Origin: Raphanus sativus
Lineage: Eukaryota; Streptophyta; Magnoliopsida; Brassicales; Brassicaceae
DNA length: 64,000 nt
Direction of reading: 5' to 3'
Assembly: GCF_000801105.2 (NCBI RefSeq)
Contig: NC_079511.1
Span: forward strand, 26,160,397-26,224,396
A model generated the notes under the pieces. The model ran no database searches. It saw only the letters and a program-made list of their open reading frames with translations, and was not told the origin of the DNA. Within the stretch, counting starts at the first letter, position 1, and each line of letters begins with the position of its first letter. Positions 47,331-59,904 of this stretch are shown piece after piece. A program made the position numbers and the translations under genes.

Positions 47331-48900
47331 AAGTCGACTTTTGCAGGCCCCGACCCCAACCTTTGGAAAGGTGACCATTCCTTTTCTATAAATACAAGGG
47401 CAAGTCCGTGCCTTTTGCAGGCACGTCAGGACTTCATTCTTCTTCCTGAAACACAAAAGAAAAACCAGAGAAAACAGAGAGAAAGTCGGATGGCAACAAT
47501 CCAACCCCAAGAGTGGGATGAAGGCAGCAAAGAGGCAGTTTTGATGGCAATCAAGAGGGGGAGTTGTGAAACGACCTCTGGTGTGTTTTGATGATGTTTG
47601 CCACGCCATGGGCTTCCTCTACAATCCATTACTACACATTCAAATAGCCAGGAGAGAAGATGGAGGGCCGGAATGCACTTCCAATGGTGGAGACAGCCTT
47701 GAAGGCAGTGGTGTGTAGAAAGGCAGTTTCATGGGAACTGAAGTGGGAAGTGATGCACGACCCTTGGGTTGGTGTTTGATCATGGATGAACACACCCCTA
47801 GGCTTCCTCTACATCATGGTAACACACGCAAATGGTTAGAATTGAATGGAGAAGGCCGGACTCCACTCCCAAAGGCATGTACAGCCTTGAAGGTGGATGC
47901 AGTGCAGAAACTGTTTCATGGAAGTTCCATGAAATGGATGATGGGTGCGACCCATGGTTGGATCTTGTCAATACTGGAAGTATATGATAAGGCATGATAG
48001 AGGCGTGCAATGGCGGAGCATGGCCAGACATGATACAGGAAGCACAAGATCTAGTAAGATCAAGTCCAAGGTATAACATGTACATATGATTACTTTTGTG
48101 GTTTATTTTGGTGTCTCTTGAGGTGCATATGAGGGCCAAGTATGGCACGCCCTTGGAGACCATATATTGTGATGTATTGTAGGGTACAGGACCCTGGAGA
48201 ATGGGGCGCGATCATAGTTGAACTAATTCATCCATATGGGATGGTAATTAGATGCTATTACATCAACTAGTGATTCATGGTGGTTCATGAGTGAACCTGA
48301 TCTATGGTTTTGCATTACCAATGGCTTCAGGCCGTGGCAATGAGGTAATGGAATCATATGGTATGATAGGTATCAACCTTGGGTTGGTACAAGATTGGCT
48401 GAGAGCCATAAAGAAGAGCAAGACTTACCAGGTTCATTGGGACATGGTTCCATGGCCGGTTAGGTAAGTGTGAGACTCATCAGTTCTGAGTCATGTGGGT
48501 GGTTGGTTGATTGACTCAGGAACTGGTGGCATTGTTAATCTTGTTCTATGATGTTCAGACATGGAGGTACTGAACATGGAGTGGCCGATTCAGAGAAATC
48601 TCTCCATGGCCTTAGTTGGGCAGGTAAGTGGATATCTGATAGTTCCATAAGGAATTGTTAGGATCCGACTTCACAAATATCTCTTAATGGGTATTTATCA
48701 TGAATTATCATGGTGAAGATTAGTTTTATCTCATTGATTTAGAGAGTGGTCAGTTATGGCCATATGGGCTGTTCATGGGCGAGATCAGTATGATCGGAGG
48801 CCCAGTCTGAGAAATCTGACTTGACCAATTCTCTTAGTTATGATTATCATGATTTATCATGAATTTAATTAGTTTTTGGAGCATGTTTGCTTGTGGTGGT
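47331..48900. other. LTR-like DNA with a diverged tandem duplication
   Basis: A TATA-like CTATAAATACAAGG near 47388 followed by a transcript-leader-like A/G-rich stretch suggests an LTR promoter region. About 190 bp (CTTCCTCTAC...GACAGCCTTGAAGG...TTTCATGG) at 47608-47775 is repeated in diverged form at 47808-47965. No coding region recognised; the right end is lost in the assembly gap. Confidence 0.45.
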
Positions 48901-49000
48901 NNNNNNNNNNNNNNNNNNNNNNNNNNNNNNNNNNNNNNNNNNNNNNNNNNNNNNNNNNNNNNNNNNNNNNNNNNNNNNNNNNNNNNNNNNNNNNNNNNNN
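48901..49000. other. Assembly gap (100 N)
   Basis: Exactly 100 undetermined bases, a conventional placeholder for a gap of unknown size. It lies between LTR-like DNA and inverted copia LTR fragments, as expected where repeats defeat assembly. Confidence 1.
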
Positions 49001-49690
49001 TATAGAAATGGTAATAATAATGTTATATATTACCATAAGATTTAATATATGTGATCATACATTATAGTGCCTAGTACGGTTATTATAACGGTTATTATAA
49101 CGAAGTGGTGCATCGTCCAATTGTTGTGTCTGAGAGTTGTGTTGATTGACACATCTCTTTGATTGTTATAAAAATGACTCCTACATCATTTTTTACATAC
49201 ACGTAAGAAAAAGGTCAACAAAACACACAACAACAAAACTGGTCATTAAAGAGAGATTAAGGAAGGTTTAGGAATTTCTTGTCCATCAAGGAAATTCTAT
49301 AAAGGAAAAGGTTAAAGAGGAGAACATCAATTGGTGGGATTGCATCCAAGTATGGATCAAGGTTAGTCATTCTATCTTCTTAAGAAATACATTGGGATTG
49401 AATTAACCTAAATCTAGATTATGGTCTTGGGTTAGATTTCATAACTGAAATCATTAAAGTTAATCTTACATAAGAAGAGATTAAGGTTTAGGAATTTATT
49501 GTCCATCAAGAAATTTCATAAAGGAAAAGGTTAAAGAGGAGAACATCAATTGGTGGGATTACATCCAAGCATGGATCAAGGTTAGTCATTCTATCTTCTT
49601 TAGAAATGCATTAGGGTTGAATTAATCTAAATCTAGATTATGGTCTTGGGTTAGATTTCATTACATTAAAGTTAATCTTACATGAATGAC
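49001..49690 (+). mobile_element. Copia LTR fragments, plus orientation, partly duplicated
   Basis: 49001-49472 is an LTR-related sequence in plus orientation ending GTTAATCTTACA, the complement of the LTR end at 51238. A ~210-bp part (AGAGATTAAGG...TTAATCTTACA) is repeated at 49486-49683. Inverted relative to the LTR at 51238-51915. Confidence 0.75.
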
Positions 49691-51915
49691 TAACCACTAA
49701 TGTCTAAGGAAATCTATCTATCTCTTTACCCTCCAATTCATACTAAACTTATCCCCCTTCTGAATTGGAGCTATTCGTAGGCACTATAATCTCATGATCA
49801 CATATATTAAATCTTATGGTAATATATAACATTATTATTACCATTTCTATATATGTATATGATCATGAGATTAAGGCATTTATAAATATAAGGTAAAGTA
49901 GGAGGGTTATCAATTTACCCGGATTCTAATTCATTAATCGAAACCGATCCATCACGGTATCGTCTTTTATATTAGAATCTGAAACATTAATATGAACTTG
50001 AACTTTATATTAAACCAATAGACACATAGGTCATATAGAATATAAAATATTCTTACATTCTCCCACTTGACCTTTGTGTTGCCTTAAGAGTTTAATAACT
50101 TTAATGTGCACTTTCACATCAAGTTCACTTCATCTTTACTAAAATTAGAACTGGTTGAATCATGGCGGTTGTATGTCATTTAACCGGCATAGTCCCTTCC
50201 ATGTATCACAAACCAATTCTAACTTTATCTTATCCTTACATGAGATAAACTTTATTCTCAAAAACTTTACAATATGTTATCTTTGAACCTTAAGTGTATA
50301 CACATTCTTTAATGATAACATATTTACTAAATCAGAAACTTAACTTTAAATGAATTCCTAGGTGTCCAATACTGAATGAGCATTCCATAACTATAATAGC
50401 AAGGCTTTATCTATAATACCCATACGTTCTATATGGCCATTGAACGCCTTGGGTGGTAAAGCTTAAGTTTGCGGATCCACTATCATTATATCCTTTCTTA
50501 TGTACTCAAATGACACTCTATGTTTCTGAACTTCTTCTTTAACAAACAAGTACTCTCACTTAATGTGCTTAGCACCCTTCCAATACTTGTCATCCTTTTC
50601 AAAAGAAGACATCTGCGAAATTATTACCATAAATTCTCAGCTGTTTGACTATAATTAATGTCGACAATCCATAACCCTGAGATAAATTTCCGCAACCACT
50701 ATTCATGAATTGTGACCTCAAAGCTTGCCACAATTCAACCTTAATAGTGGAAGTAGCAATGACAGACTACTTTCCACTTCCCTTTATATTGTTCCCTCGA
50801 TTAATAGGAACAATAGCCAAACATTGATTTTACCATCAACACATCTGGCATAATGTGAATCTGAATATCCAATGATCTTTAAACGATTGGATCTCTTTTA
50901 TGTTAGCATGTTCTCGTTGGTGCCTTGCAAGTACCAGAGGACCTTTCTTTGCAGTGTTCTAGTGGTTCATTCCGGGAATACTTTCATAGCGGCACAACTT
51001 TCCAGTATCAAAACTGATATCAAGTTGAATACATGTCCGATATAGTTCAAATTCCCAACCACTAATGTCTAAGGAAATCTATCTATCTCTTTACCCTCCA
51101 ATTCATACTAAACTTATCCCCCTTCTGAATTGGAGCTATTCGTACGGAGCATTTATCTATTTTATTAAAAAATATTATATCTCCGAGATTATTATTACCA
51201 TTTCTATAAGATTAACTTATCCCCCTCTGATACCACATGTAAGATTAACTTTAATGATTTCAGTTATGAAATCTAACCCAAGACCATAATCTAGATTTAG
51301 GTTAATTCAACCCCAATGTATTTCTTAAGAAGATAGAATGACTAACCTTGATCCATGCTTGGATGCAATCCCACCAATTGATGTTCTCCTCTTTAACCTT
51401 TTCCTTTATAGAATTTCCTTGATGGACAAGAAATTCCTAAACCTTCCTTAATCTCTCTTTAATGACCAGTTTTGTTGTTGTGTGTTTTGTTGACCCTTTT
51501 TTTACGTGTATGAAAAAAATGATGTAGGAGTCATTTTTATAACAATCAAAGAGATCTGTAAATCAACACAACTCTCAGACACAACAATTGGACGATGCAC
51601 CACTTCGTTATAATAACCGTTATAATAACCGTATTAGGCACTATAATGTATGATCATATATATTATATACTATTATGTTATATATATATATTTATATATA
51701 ACTTATAACATATATGTATATTAAGAGATTAAGGACATTTATAAATATAAGGTAAAGTAGGAGGGTTATCAATACACCCGGATTCTAATTCATTAATCGA
51801 AACCGATCCATCACGGTATCGTCTTTTATATTAGAATCTAAAATCTTAATATGAACTTGAACTTATATTAAACCGATACACACATAGGTCATATAGAATA
51901 TAAAATATTCTTACA
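49690..51915 (-). mobile_element. Internally deleted copia element
   Basis: On the minus strand: LTR 51915-51238 (TGTAAGAATATTTT...GTTAATCTTACA, 678 bp), primer-binding site TGGTATCAGAG (complement at 51225-51235), leader 51224-51061, then directly RT/RNase H relics (50960-50400: VLWYLQGT, LKIIGYSDSHYARCVDG, AKHIK, VSFEYIRKDIMIVDPQT), the purine tract AAGTGGGAGAA (complement 50058-50068) and a partial 3' LTR from 50057. Gag, protease and integrase are deleted. Frames are broken. Confidence 0.8.
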
Positions 51916-52345
51916 TTCTCCCACTTGACCTTTGTGTTGCCTTAAGTGTTTAATAACTTTAATGTGCACTTTTACATCAAGTTCACTTCATCTTTACTAA
52001 AATTAGAACTGACCGAATCATGGCGGTTGTATGTCATTTAACCGGCATAGTCCCTTCCATGTATCACAAACCAATTCTAACTTTATCTTATCCTTACATG
52101 AGATAAACTTTTATCCTCAAAAACTTTACAATATGTTATCTTTGAACCTTAAGTGTATACACATTCTTTAATGAAAACATATTTACTAAATCAGAAACTT
52201 AACTTTAATTGAATTCCTAGGTGTCAAAAATCTTAATGAGCATCCCATAACTATAATAGCAAGACTTTATCTATAATATCCATACGTTTTTAATTGGCCA
52301 TTGAACGCCTTGGATGGTAAACCTTTATTTTTGCGGATCCACTAT
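51916..52345 (-). mobile_element. Copia 3' end sharing the same LTR
   Basis: Immediately beyond the LTR at 51238-51915 is another purine tract (complement 51916-51926) and the RNase H-to-LTR segment (GGATCC...near 52335). This repeats 50058-50490 in the same orientation. The LTR thus has internal sequence on both sides, as in a tandem LTR-internal-LTR-internal array. Confidence 0.75.
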
Positions 52346-52361
52346 CATTATATCCTTTCTT

Positions 52362-52532
52362 ATGGTGACATCTTTAAAGTCACAATTCTTAATGGTGACT
52401 TTTCACAATATTACGGCTGTAACCGTTACCGTCATCATACATGCGTGCATGTCAAATAAAATCCCAGAAAACATCATTCGTTCATACCTAGATTATTGTT
52501 TCCTTTTGGTTCTATCTATGAATCTTTCCACC
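52362..52532 (+). repeat. Direct repeat, left copy
   Basis: About 170 bp from GTGACATCTTTAAAGTCACA to TCTATCTATGAATCTTTC, nearly identical to 53382-53549. Contains a short inverted motif (ACGGCTGTAACCGT) and CATGCGTGCATG. Confidence 0.85.
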
Positions 52533-53381
52533 AATCAACATAAGCAAGTTATTTAACTTAACCCTTTTAAAAGATTTTTACGGCGGTGATATAGAGAACC
52601 GTAATCATTTCTGGACACATAATCTACGCATCCTTTCGAACAAATAACTCTACACAGATTTCATGCACGCACTCCATACGTTGTTAAATATACTTTTATT
52701 TCTGTTCGCACATGCACCATATGTGAATTTTGTTAAATCACAGCCTTTAATTGTGACTTTCCACACAAAATTAAACCGCATGCATGCGAATACATTAAAC
52801 AACGTACGGTTATGAATTGTTTGTTTAGTTAATTATATTTTTCAAGCCACTGATTTCCGTTATGCCTTCTCTTAGTGATACATAAACACATTGCCATCAT
52901 GTTTCGTGAAAGTCTTTTAGTTAGAAAAGTCCTGTGGCTTGATCCATGTAATTAAACACTCGTAAGATTAGGAGTCATTTTAATGATTAATTATATTTAT
53001 ATAGTTTATAAGATTAGGAGTCCTGTGGCTTGATGCATCTTTTTAGTCATGATCAATTATACTATATTAATTTTAATAATGATAAGTATATAACAAGATC
53101 ACTTTGGTGACTAACATGTTATAAACTATATAAATATTAAAATATTAATAGGTAAATACATCCTAATATTATGTTAATATTTCATAACATAATTTTCTAT
53201 ATTGTGTTAATATTTCATAACACAAATACCTATTAATAAAATGCAGCGGAAGCATTTTAACTAATTATTTATATAATATTTTAAATTAATAAAATATCTA
53301 TATAAAATGTCCCAAACAATATGGACATCAAAACAATAAACCGGCAACACTATTTTATGGTCCGGTTTATATTTCCTTTCT
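52533..53381. other. Unassigned DNA between direct repeats
   Basis: AT-rich with a repeated phrase AGATTAGGAGTC and TCCTGTGGCTTGAT (twice each, near 52930-53035) and diverged echoes of the flanking repeat (CGCATGCATGCG near 52777). No coding region or element ends recognised. Confidence 0.4.
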
Positions 53382-53549
53382 TATTGTGACATTTTTAAAG
53401 TCACAATTTTTAATGGTGACTTTTCACAATATTACGGCTGTAACCGTTACCGTCATCATACATGCGTGCATGTCAAATAAAATCCCAGAAAACATCATTC
53501 GTTCATACCTAGATTATTGTTTCCTTTTGGTTCTATCTATGAACCTTTC
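53382..53549 (+). repeat. Direct repeat, right copy
   Basis: Second copy of the 170-bp repeat at 52362-52532, about 1020 bp away. It stops exactly where the gypsy LTR begins, so the gypsy element inserted at or beside its end. Confidence 0.85.
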
Positions 53550-55430
53550 AGTAACGACCCAAAACCAAGAGTTGGTTTATTTTTTTATTTATTGGACCAA
53601 ATAATTATTTAAACCGATGGTTTGGTTCAGTTATTTAATTGAACAACCATTTACCTAATTATATGTGTACGCATTTGCTTCTTCTTTTGTTTGCCGTCAA
53701 CATTATCGTAGAGAGGAGAGAGCTCAGTCATGCTCCATCTCCTTCCTTGTTGATATCTCTTGCGACATGTCATCTCAGTATTGTGTTGGTTGGATATTCT
53801 TTTGCACCTTCACCATCCCACCTCAAACGTTGTCCGCATGAGCAAAGACGAGAAGGAGAGAAAACGTACGAACCGGAGCTACCATCTCATCATCGCCATC
53901 CATCATTAATTTGAGCCCCTGTGAGCCTACCACCATATGTGTGTCCCATAGCACCAGAGATACTTTCGTATGGCAGAGATTCCATCATGTCTTAAGCGGA
54001 GAAGAGATGAGCTACATTAGATCCATGGCTGAGGAGTGGTTTTTCGAGAGGTTTCTAGTTCGCTTCATGAGAGATTAGGCTGCGAGCCATGGCCCCTTGG
54101 ATAGATATCGTTTCCAGGAATCTGTATCAGCAAACGGAATCGAGATCGGAGTAGTACAGCAAAAGTTGTGGATGTTGCTTCTTGGCCAAGGATAAGCTTA
54201 ACCTGTAGCGATGCAGATACAGTTTTGACGAGTCTCGGCGCAAAGGCGAAACGGTCGACCTAAACGAAAGATTTAAATCTGTAAATTTTTCAGTAAGTAG
54301 ATAATTCTTTTATCTGTCATCTCCAACAAGCGGATTGTCATTCCGAATTATTCTCTGAGAGTTATTCTTGTTTTCGTGGGAGGTGTTGATACAGTCTGCG
54401 TCTGCGACCAGTCTGGATATGAAGCTATTTTAGTTAATCAAATGGTGTCCGATTGGAGTAACCTCGGTGGTTACGGACAGAAGACATATGGGACTACATT
54501 CGGACCGGAGGGATTGAAAAGTTAACGGTCAGTTCTTGAGTTATTCATCCATATTATCTAGGGTTAAATTCTGCCAGAATCATCATGTTCATTTATTTTC
54601 AGAGAGTTTCGGAGTTACTGTTTTAGAGCTGTCAAGGTTTATTCTGTGTTTTCTCAGACTATCTTCAGAAACCATGGCAAAGGTGAGGGCTATTCTCGTA
54701 ATTTCTCGTACACGGCCTAGGACTTCGAATAAACATAGTTTAGTTCTAATATGTATCCGTCTTTGTAAATTGAGTCAGTTTGATGTTTGATTGGAGTCTA
54801 CTTGATAGTTTAGATTCTTTGCTTAAACCGGATATAGGAGTCTAGATAGTTTAACTTTGATTGTTTCATTTAGAACTGATATATTATAATATTATTAATA
54901 TAATATTTATTTACTATGATTGTGTATGGGATTTTGCCGGGTACAGAGAGTTTTATCTGTACGCCGGGTTTTGTGTTGGTTACGGTCAGCTTTAGTCGAC
55001 CGGTTGATCGTAGCTGTTGGTCGATAAATCGTCTCCGGGCGTGTGTTGCCGAGCATATATTCGGTGGATTTGGGCCTGTTAGTGGGCCGGTCGATAGGGC
55101 CATTGTTTGATCTTTGGGTACTTTAGGTGCCGTGTTTGTTATGTATTAGTATTAAATTATATTTATTCGGAGTGCTATATCCAAGTCAATGAACTTCGGG
55201 TTTAGCATCCCATACCTCACTGAGTGACTCCCCTGTTGCTCATCCCTCTTTCTTCCTCATTTCAGGTGAGACAGACGAGTATATGATATTTGGACGGATT
55301 GGTGCTATTGGGCTTTTTATTTGGATTTTATTTGGGCTTAGAGTGAGTGGAGTCGTGTATATGGACCATTTTGTTATGATATATTGTTGTTGGCCCATTT
55401 TTCTCCGGATTGGAGGTGACGGGTGTTACA
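53550..55430 (+). repeat. 5' LTR of the gypsy element
   Basis: 1881 bp. Open frames inside it (53639-53914, 54536-54790, 54916-55110, 55283-55519) recur in the 3' LTR and show no known domain; they are not taken as genes. Host-gene-like features are absent. Confidence 0.93.
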
Positions 55431-55444
55431 ATTGGTATCAGAGC

Positions 55445-56280
55445 GGGTTCTGTCCCGGTTCCGTCCCGGGATGGCGATTAGGGGATTCGATTTTCAATGT
55501 TTTCAAAAAGTATATATAATAAATAGTAATTATAAAAAGAGGTTTTCGGAAATTCTTCTAGCACCACTATGTCCAGTAAATACTAACTCATTTGTCTCTT
55601 TTATGCCGATGAGTAAAATCATCGTCATTCACTCTTCGGATAACAGAGTTCTAGCGAGATGTTCAGCAGATGGGAGTGATGTCAGTTTGTCAGATTGCTC
55701 AGAGGTTTATCAATTTCTTGAGTCATTATTTCGAAGTTTTTCAAGAGTGGATATGTGACGTTTCAGTCACCACCAATTTTCAAGCCATCGATCCACGAGT
55801 TTCTGATGTATGAGTTATGTGATTTGAGGTACGAGCCATTGGCTGGCATGTGATTTTTTTGTGTACGAGTATGTTGGTTTCTTTGGATGTACGCTTTTCT
55901 GAAACTCGTGGGGATCGCTTTGAGACTGGGGGTGCGCCGGTTGCGTTGTGTTGATACTGGAGTTACACTTGGCATGTTTGCCAGGTTTTGATTATATTGA
56001 TCTTTTCAGAGATGTGTTAGTTCGGACAGCTGCCACAAGACGTTGGGAGCTATTTTTTTATATTTTATTCATCGAGTTGTACTTGGAGAGTTCTATGGAT
56101 TTCGTATTACATGCTGATGATTTATTGAGTTGAGGAGTAGATGGATTTTTGGCGACCATTTTGATGGTTAAGGATAATGGATACATTAGTTACATGATCT
56201 TCTAGTTATTGCAGAGCATGAAGATTTATTTGAGCCATTTGGAAGGGCTGACACCAGACGAGGAGACGATCTTTAAATTG
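55445..56280 (+). other. Gypsy leader and gag/protease position, nothing recognisable
   Basis: About 840 bp where gag and protease should lie. Short open frames (for example 55423-55758 and 55948-56133) carry no zinc knuckle or protease motif that I can identify. Gag is therefore deleted or too diverged to see. Confidence 0.5.
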
Positions 56281-56282
56281 AG

Positions 56283-57760
56283 ATGGAACTAGAGACATCA
56301 CCGGTTTCACGAGCTTCATACCGATTAGTGCCAGTAGAGATGGCTGTGCAGGAAGAGCAGTTGAATATTATTAAACAAGGATTTTATGAGGTCGAATACT
56401 TCACCGTGGGAAGCACCAGTATTGTTACGATAAAGGAAGATGAGAGTTTCAAACTTTGTATCGTCTACAAAGATTTGAATAAGGTAATCATCAAAGATAG
56501 GCATTCGCTTCAGTGTATTGATGAATTGTTGGATTAGCTGCAGGGAAGTTCATTGTTCTTGAAGGTTGACTTGACATAAGAGTACCATTGGATCACTATA
56601 TTTTAGGAGTTTGTACTGAATACAACCTTTCATGGATAGTATGAATATTATGTGAGTTTGTGATGATATCACTTGGATGGACGAATGCACAGATAACATA
56701 CTTGAAACTTATGAATGAATTCTTTCGTGAGCATTTTCAGATTGTGTATTGATGTAGGAAGATCAGGTTATTTCATATGGATCGCGTCAGTTGAGAGTTA
56801 TGAGACCACTACCCTACTCATGGTTTGGAGTAGCTATAGTTATATTTGTGACAAGGTTTTAGAGATCGTAATGGTGCAGGAAGGAAGTTTAAAATTCTCA
56901 GGGATTATCAGAGTCTGGAAATATATTCTCACTCACTAAGACTTGTACTTGGGCAATGCATATGTGGATTGAGTTGGTAGCAGACTACAGCCTGGATGTC
57001 ACATACCACATGGTAAGGTCAATTAGGTGGCAAACGCCTTGAGTAGGCGCATGAGCGATGTTTCAGGAACTAGGGAGGTTGAAGAGCTTACCGGGATACT
57101 TCTTAGTCTTGGATTGTGCACCACTTTTGTAGAGGGAGAGACAACTGAATTCGAGGCTGTGGAGCTGGCAGATTTGCTAAGGTAATACACAAAGATCAGG
57201 AAAGCAATATGATTTTGGTTAAACAGATCGAGTTTGAGGGAAATTGTGAGGTTGCACGGAGTTCTCGTTAGTAGTGTATCAGATCATGATGATCGATATT
57301 TTGGAAAACTTTTCGGAAGGCACTTGGGACAAAGGTTCACATGAGTACAGTTTATCATCCGCAGACAAATGGGCAATCAAAGAGGATTATTCAGATTTTA
57401 TAAGATATCTTGAGGACTTGTGTTTTGGATCAGGAAGGAAGCTGGGAAAAATATCTACCTTCAGCAGAGTTTGCTTACAACGACATCTATCACTGGAGGA
57501 TTGAGATGACACCATACCATGCACTCTATGAGGTTTTATCATACGCCACTTAGTTGGACATAAGTGGGGGAGAGACAAGACTTAGAACCATCAATGGTTC
57601 CAGAAACGGTAGAGCAAATGGACAAGCTCAAGGAAGTATGACCGTTAGAGAAGTTATGCAGTTAAGCGTCATAAGGATTTGAAGTTTCTTGTCGACGGTC
57701 GAGTATACCTGAAAAAGGACATTTCAGGAAGGTTCTAAGATTCGGGAACTAATAAAGTTT
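56283..57760 (+). pseudogene. Gypsy pol relic (RT, RNase H, integrase)
   Basis: In order: RT start SPVSRASYRLVPVEMAVQEE...FKLCIVYKDLNKVIIKDRHS and EFVLNTTFHG (56290-56640); RNase H end DVTYHMV...VANALSRRMS (about 56990-57055); integrase pieces VSDHDDRYF, MSTVYHPQTNGQSKRII-like sequence, LAEFAYNDIYHWRIEMTPYHALY and GERQDLEPSMVPETVEQMDK (57290-57620). This is the normal Ty3/gypsy order, but stops and frameshifts are spread throughout and the catalytic YxDD part of RT is missing. Non-functional. Confidence 0.88.
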
Positions 57761-59659
57761 AAGCTGAGATATATGGGACCATGGAGCGGATTGTAGCAGC
57801 GGTTTATAGATTTTAGTTATCAGCATAGTTGGCAGAGTTTCAAGAGTAATCAATTTTTCAGTTTTGAGAAAGGTCTGGAGAGAGAGCCAAAACTCATTTT
57901 GCAGCTGGTGTCAAATAATCAAAAAAAAAAAAAATTGTTTGTACTTTGTCAGTCAGTTGTGATAATAGATCTGAAAGTAAAAGTTGTTGAGAGAGATGAA
58001 ATCCAGTAGAAGACCTAGAGACCGAGACTCCGAAAATAATTAACTATCCGAAGTTTTTTTTTTAGTAGGGTATTGGACATCCGACTCAAGATTTGAATTC
58101 GAGGACGAATTCATAATAAGTGGGGGAGAATTGTAACGACCCAAAACCAAGAGTTGGTTTATTTTTTTATTTATTGGACCAAATAATTATTTAAACCGAT
58201 GGTTTGGTTCAGTTATTTAATTGAACGACCATTTACCTAATTATATGTGTACGCATTTGCTTCTTCTTTTGTTTGCCGTCAACATTATCGTAGAGAGGAG
58301 AGAGCTCAGTCATGCTCCATCTCCTTCCTTGTTGATATCTCTTGCGACATGTCATCTCAGTATTGTGTTGGTTGGATATTCTTTTGCACCTTCACCATCC
58401 CACCTCAAACGTTGTCCGCATGAGCAAAGACGAGAAGGAGAGAAAACGTACGAACCGGAGCTACCATCTCATCATCGCCATCCATCATTAATTTGAGCCC
58501 CTGTGAGCCTACCACCATATGTGTGTCCCATAGCACCAGAGATACTTTCGTATGGCAGAGATTCCATCATGTCTTAAGCGGAGAAGAGATGAGCTACATT
58601 AGATCCATGGCTGAGGAGTGGTTTTTCGAGAGGTTTCTAGTTCGCTTCATGAGAGATTAGGCTGCGAGCCATGGCCCCTTGGATAGATATCGTTTCCAGG
58701 AATCTGTATCAGCAAACGGAATCGAGATCGGAGTAGTACAGCAAAAGTTGTGGATGTTGCTTCTTGGCCAAGGATAAGCTTAACCTGTAGCGATGCAGAT
58801 ACAGTTTTGACGAGTCTCGGCGCAAAGGCGAAACGGTCGACCTAAACGAAAGATTTAAATCTGTAAATTTGTCAGTAAGTAGATAATTCTTTTATCTGTC
58901 ATCTCCAACAAGCGGATTGTCATTCCGAATTATTCTCTGAGAGTTATTCTTGTTTTCGTGGGAGGTGTTGATACAGTCTGCGTCTGCGACCAGTCTGGAT
59001 ATGAAGCTATTTTAGTTAATCAAATGGTGTCCGATTGGAGTAACCTCGGTGGTTACGGACAGAAGACATATGGGACTACATTCGGACCGGAGGGATTGAA
59101 AAGTTAACGGTCAGTTCTTGAGTTATTCATCCATATTATCTAGGGTTAAATTCTGCCAGAATCATCATGTTCATTTATTTTCAGAGAGTTTCGGAGTTAC
59201 TGTTTTAGAGCTGTCAAGGTTTATTCTGTGTTTTCTCAGACTATCTTCAGAAACCATGGCAAAGGTGAGGGCTATTCTCGTAATTTCTCGTACACGGCCT
59301 AGGACTTCGAATAAACATAGTTTAGTTCTAATATGTATCCGTCTTTGTAAATTGAGTCAGTTTGATGTTTGATTGGAGTCTGTTTGATAGTTTAGATTCT
59401 TTGCTTAAACCGGATATAGGAGTCTAGATAGTTCAACTTTGATTGTTTCATTTAGAACTGATATATTATAATATTATTAATATAATATTGGGAAAATTTC
59501 ACAACTACACTTTACTTGGTACCACTTTTCATATATACACTTAGAAGGAGGACATTTTCAGAAATACCTAGATCATTAATAGGTAAAAGACAAAAATAAC
59601 CCTCTCACAATTATAACCTAATTTCATATCTCTTTCACTCTTGAGAGAAATCTTCGACA

Positions 59660-59830
59660 GATCACGGCGATGCAACGCGACTTCTCGATCGGCGACGGCA
59701 GCTAGATCAGCGACGATGCAGCGAGATCGAGCGACGACGGCAGCGAGATTGAGCGACGGCGGCAACAAGATCGAGCGATGGTGGCTATGAGATCGAGCGA
59801 TGGCGGCGAGTTCGCTTAGACTCAAATTGG
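59660..59830. repeat. Short GC-rich repeat in the MULE left arm
   Basis: Tandem-like units of the form GATCGAGCGACGGCGGCAACA, about seven diverged copies. Open on the minus strand by virtue of composition; not regarded as a gene. Confidence 0.7.
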
Positions 59831-59904
59831 AGACGATTTCAAATTGGGGCATTGGAGGAGCTTTCATTCTTCTCTTTCACAAGGTAGTGTATCCAGATCC
59901 CATT

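Noticed and set aside
46553..47609. Open frames such as NPSRGTPAHGPQVHSAAAHRPQ
   Set aside because: They recur on both strands only because the SINE-like unit is repeated in both orientations.
53639..55758. Possible genes inside the 5' LTR
   Set aside because: The same frames are present in the 3' LTR and show no domain; they are LTR sequence.
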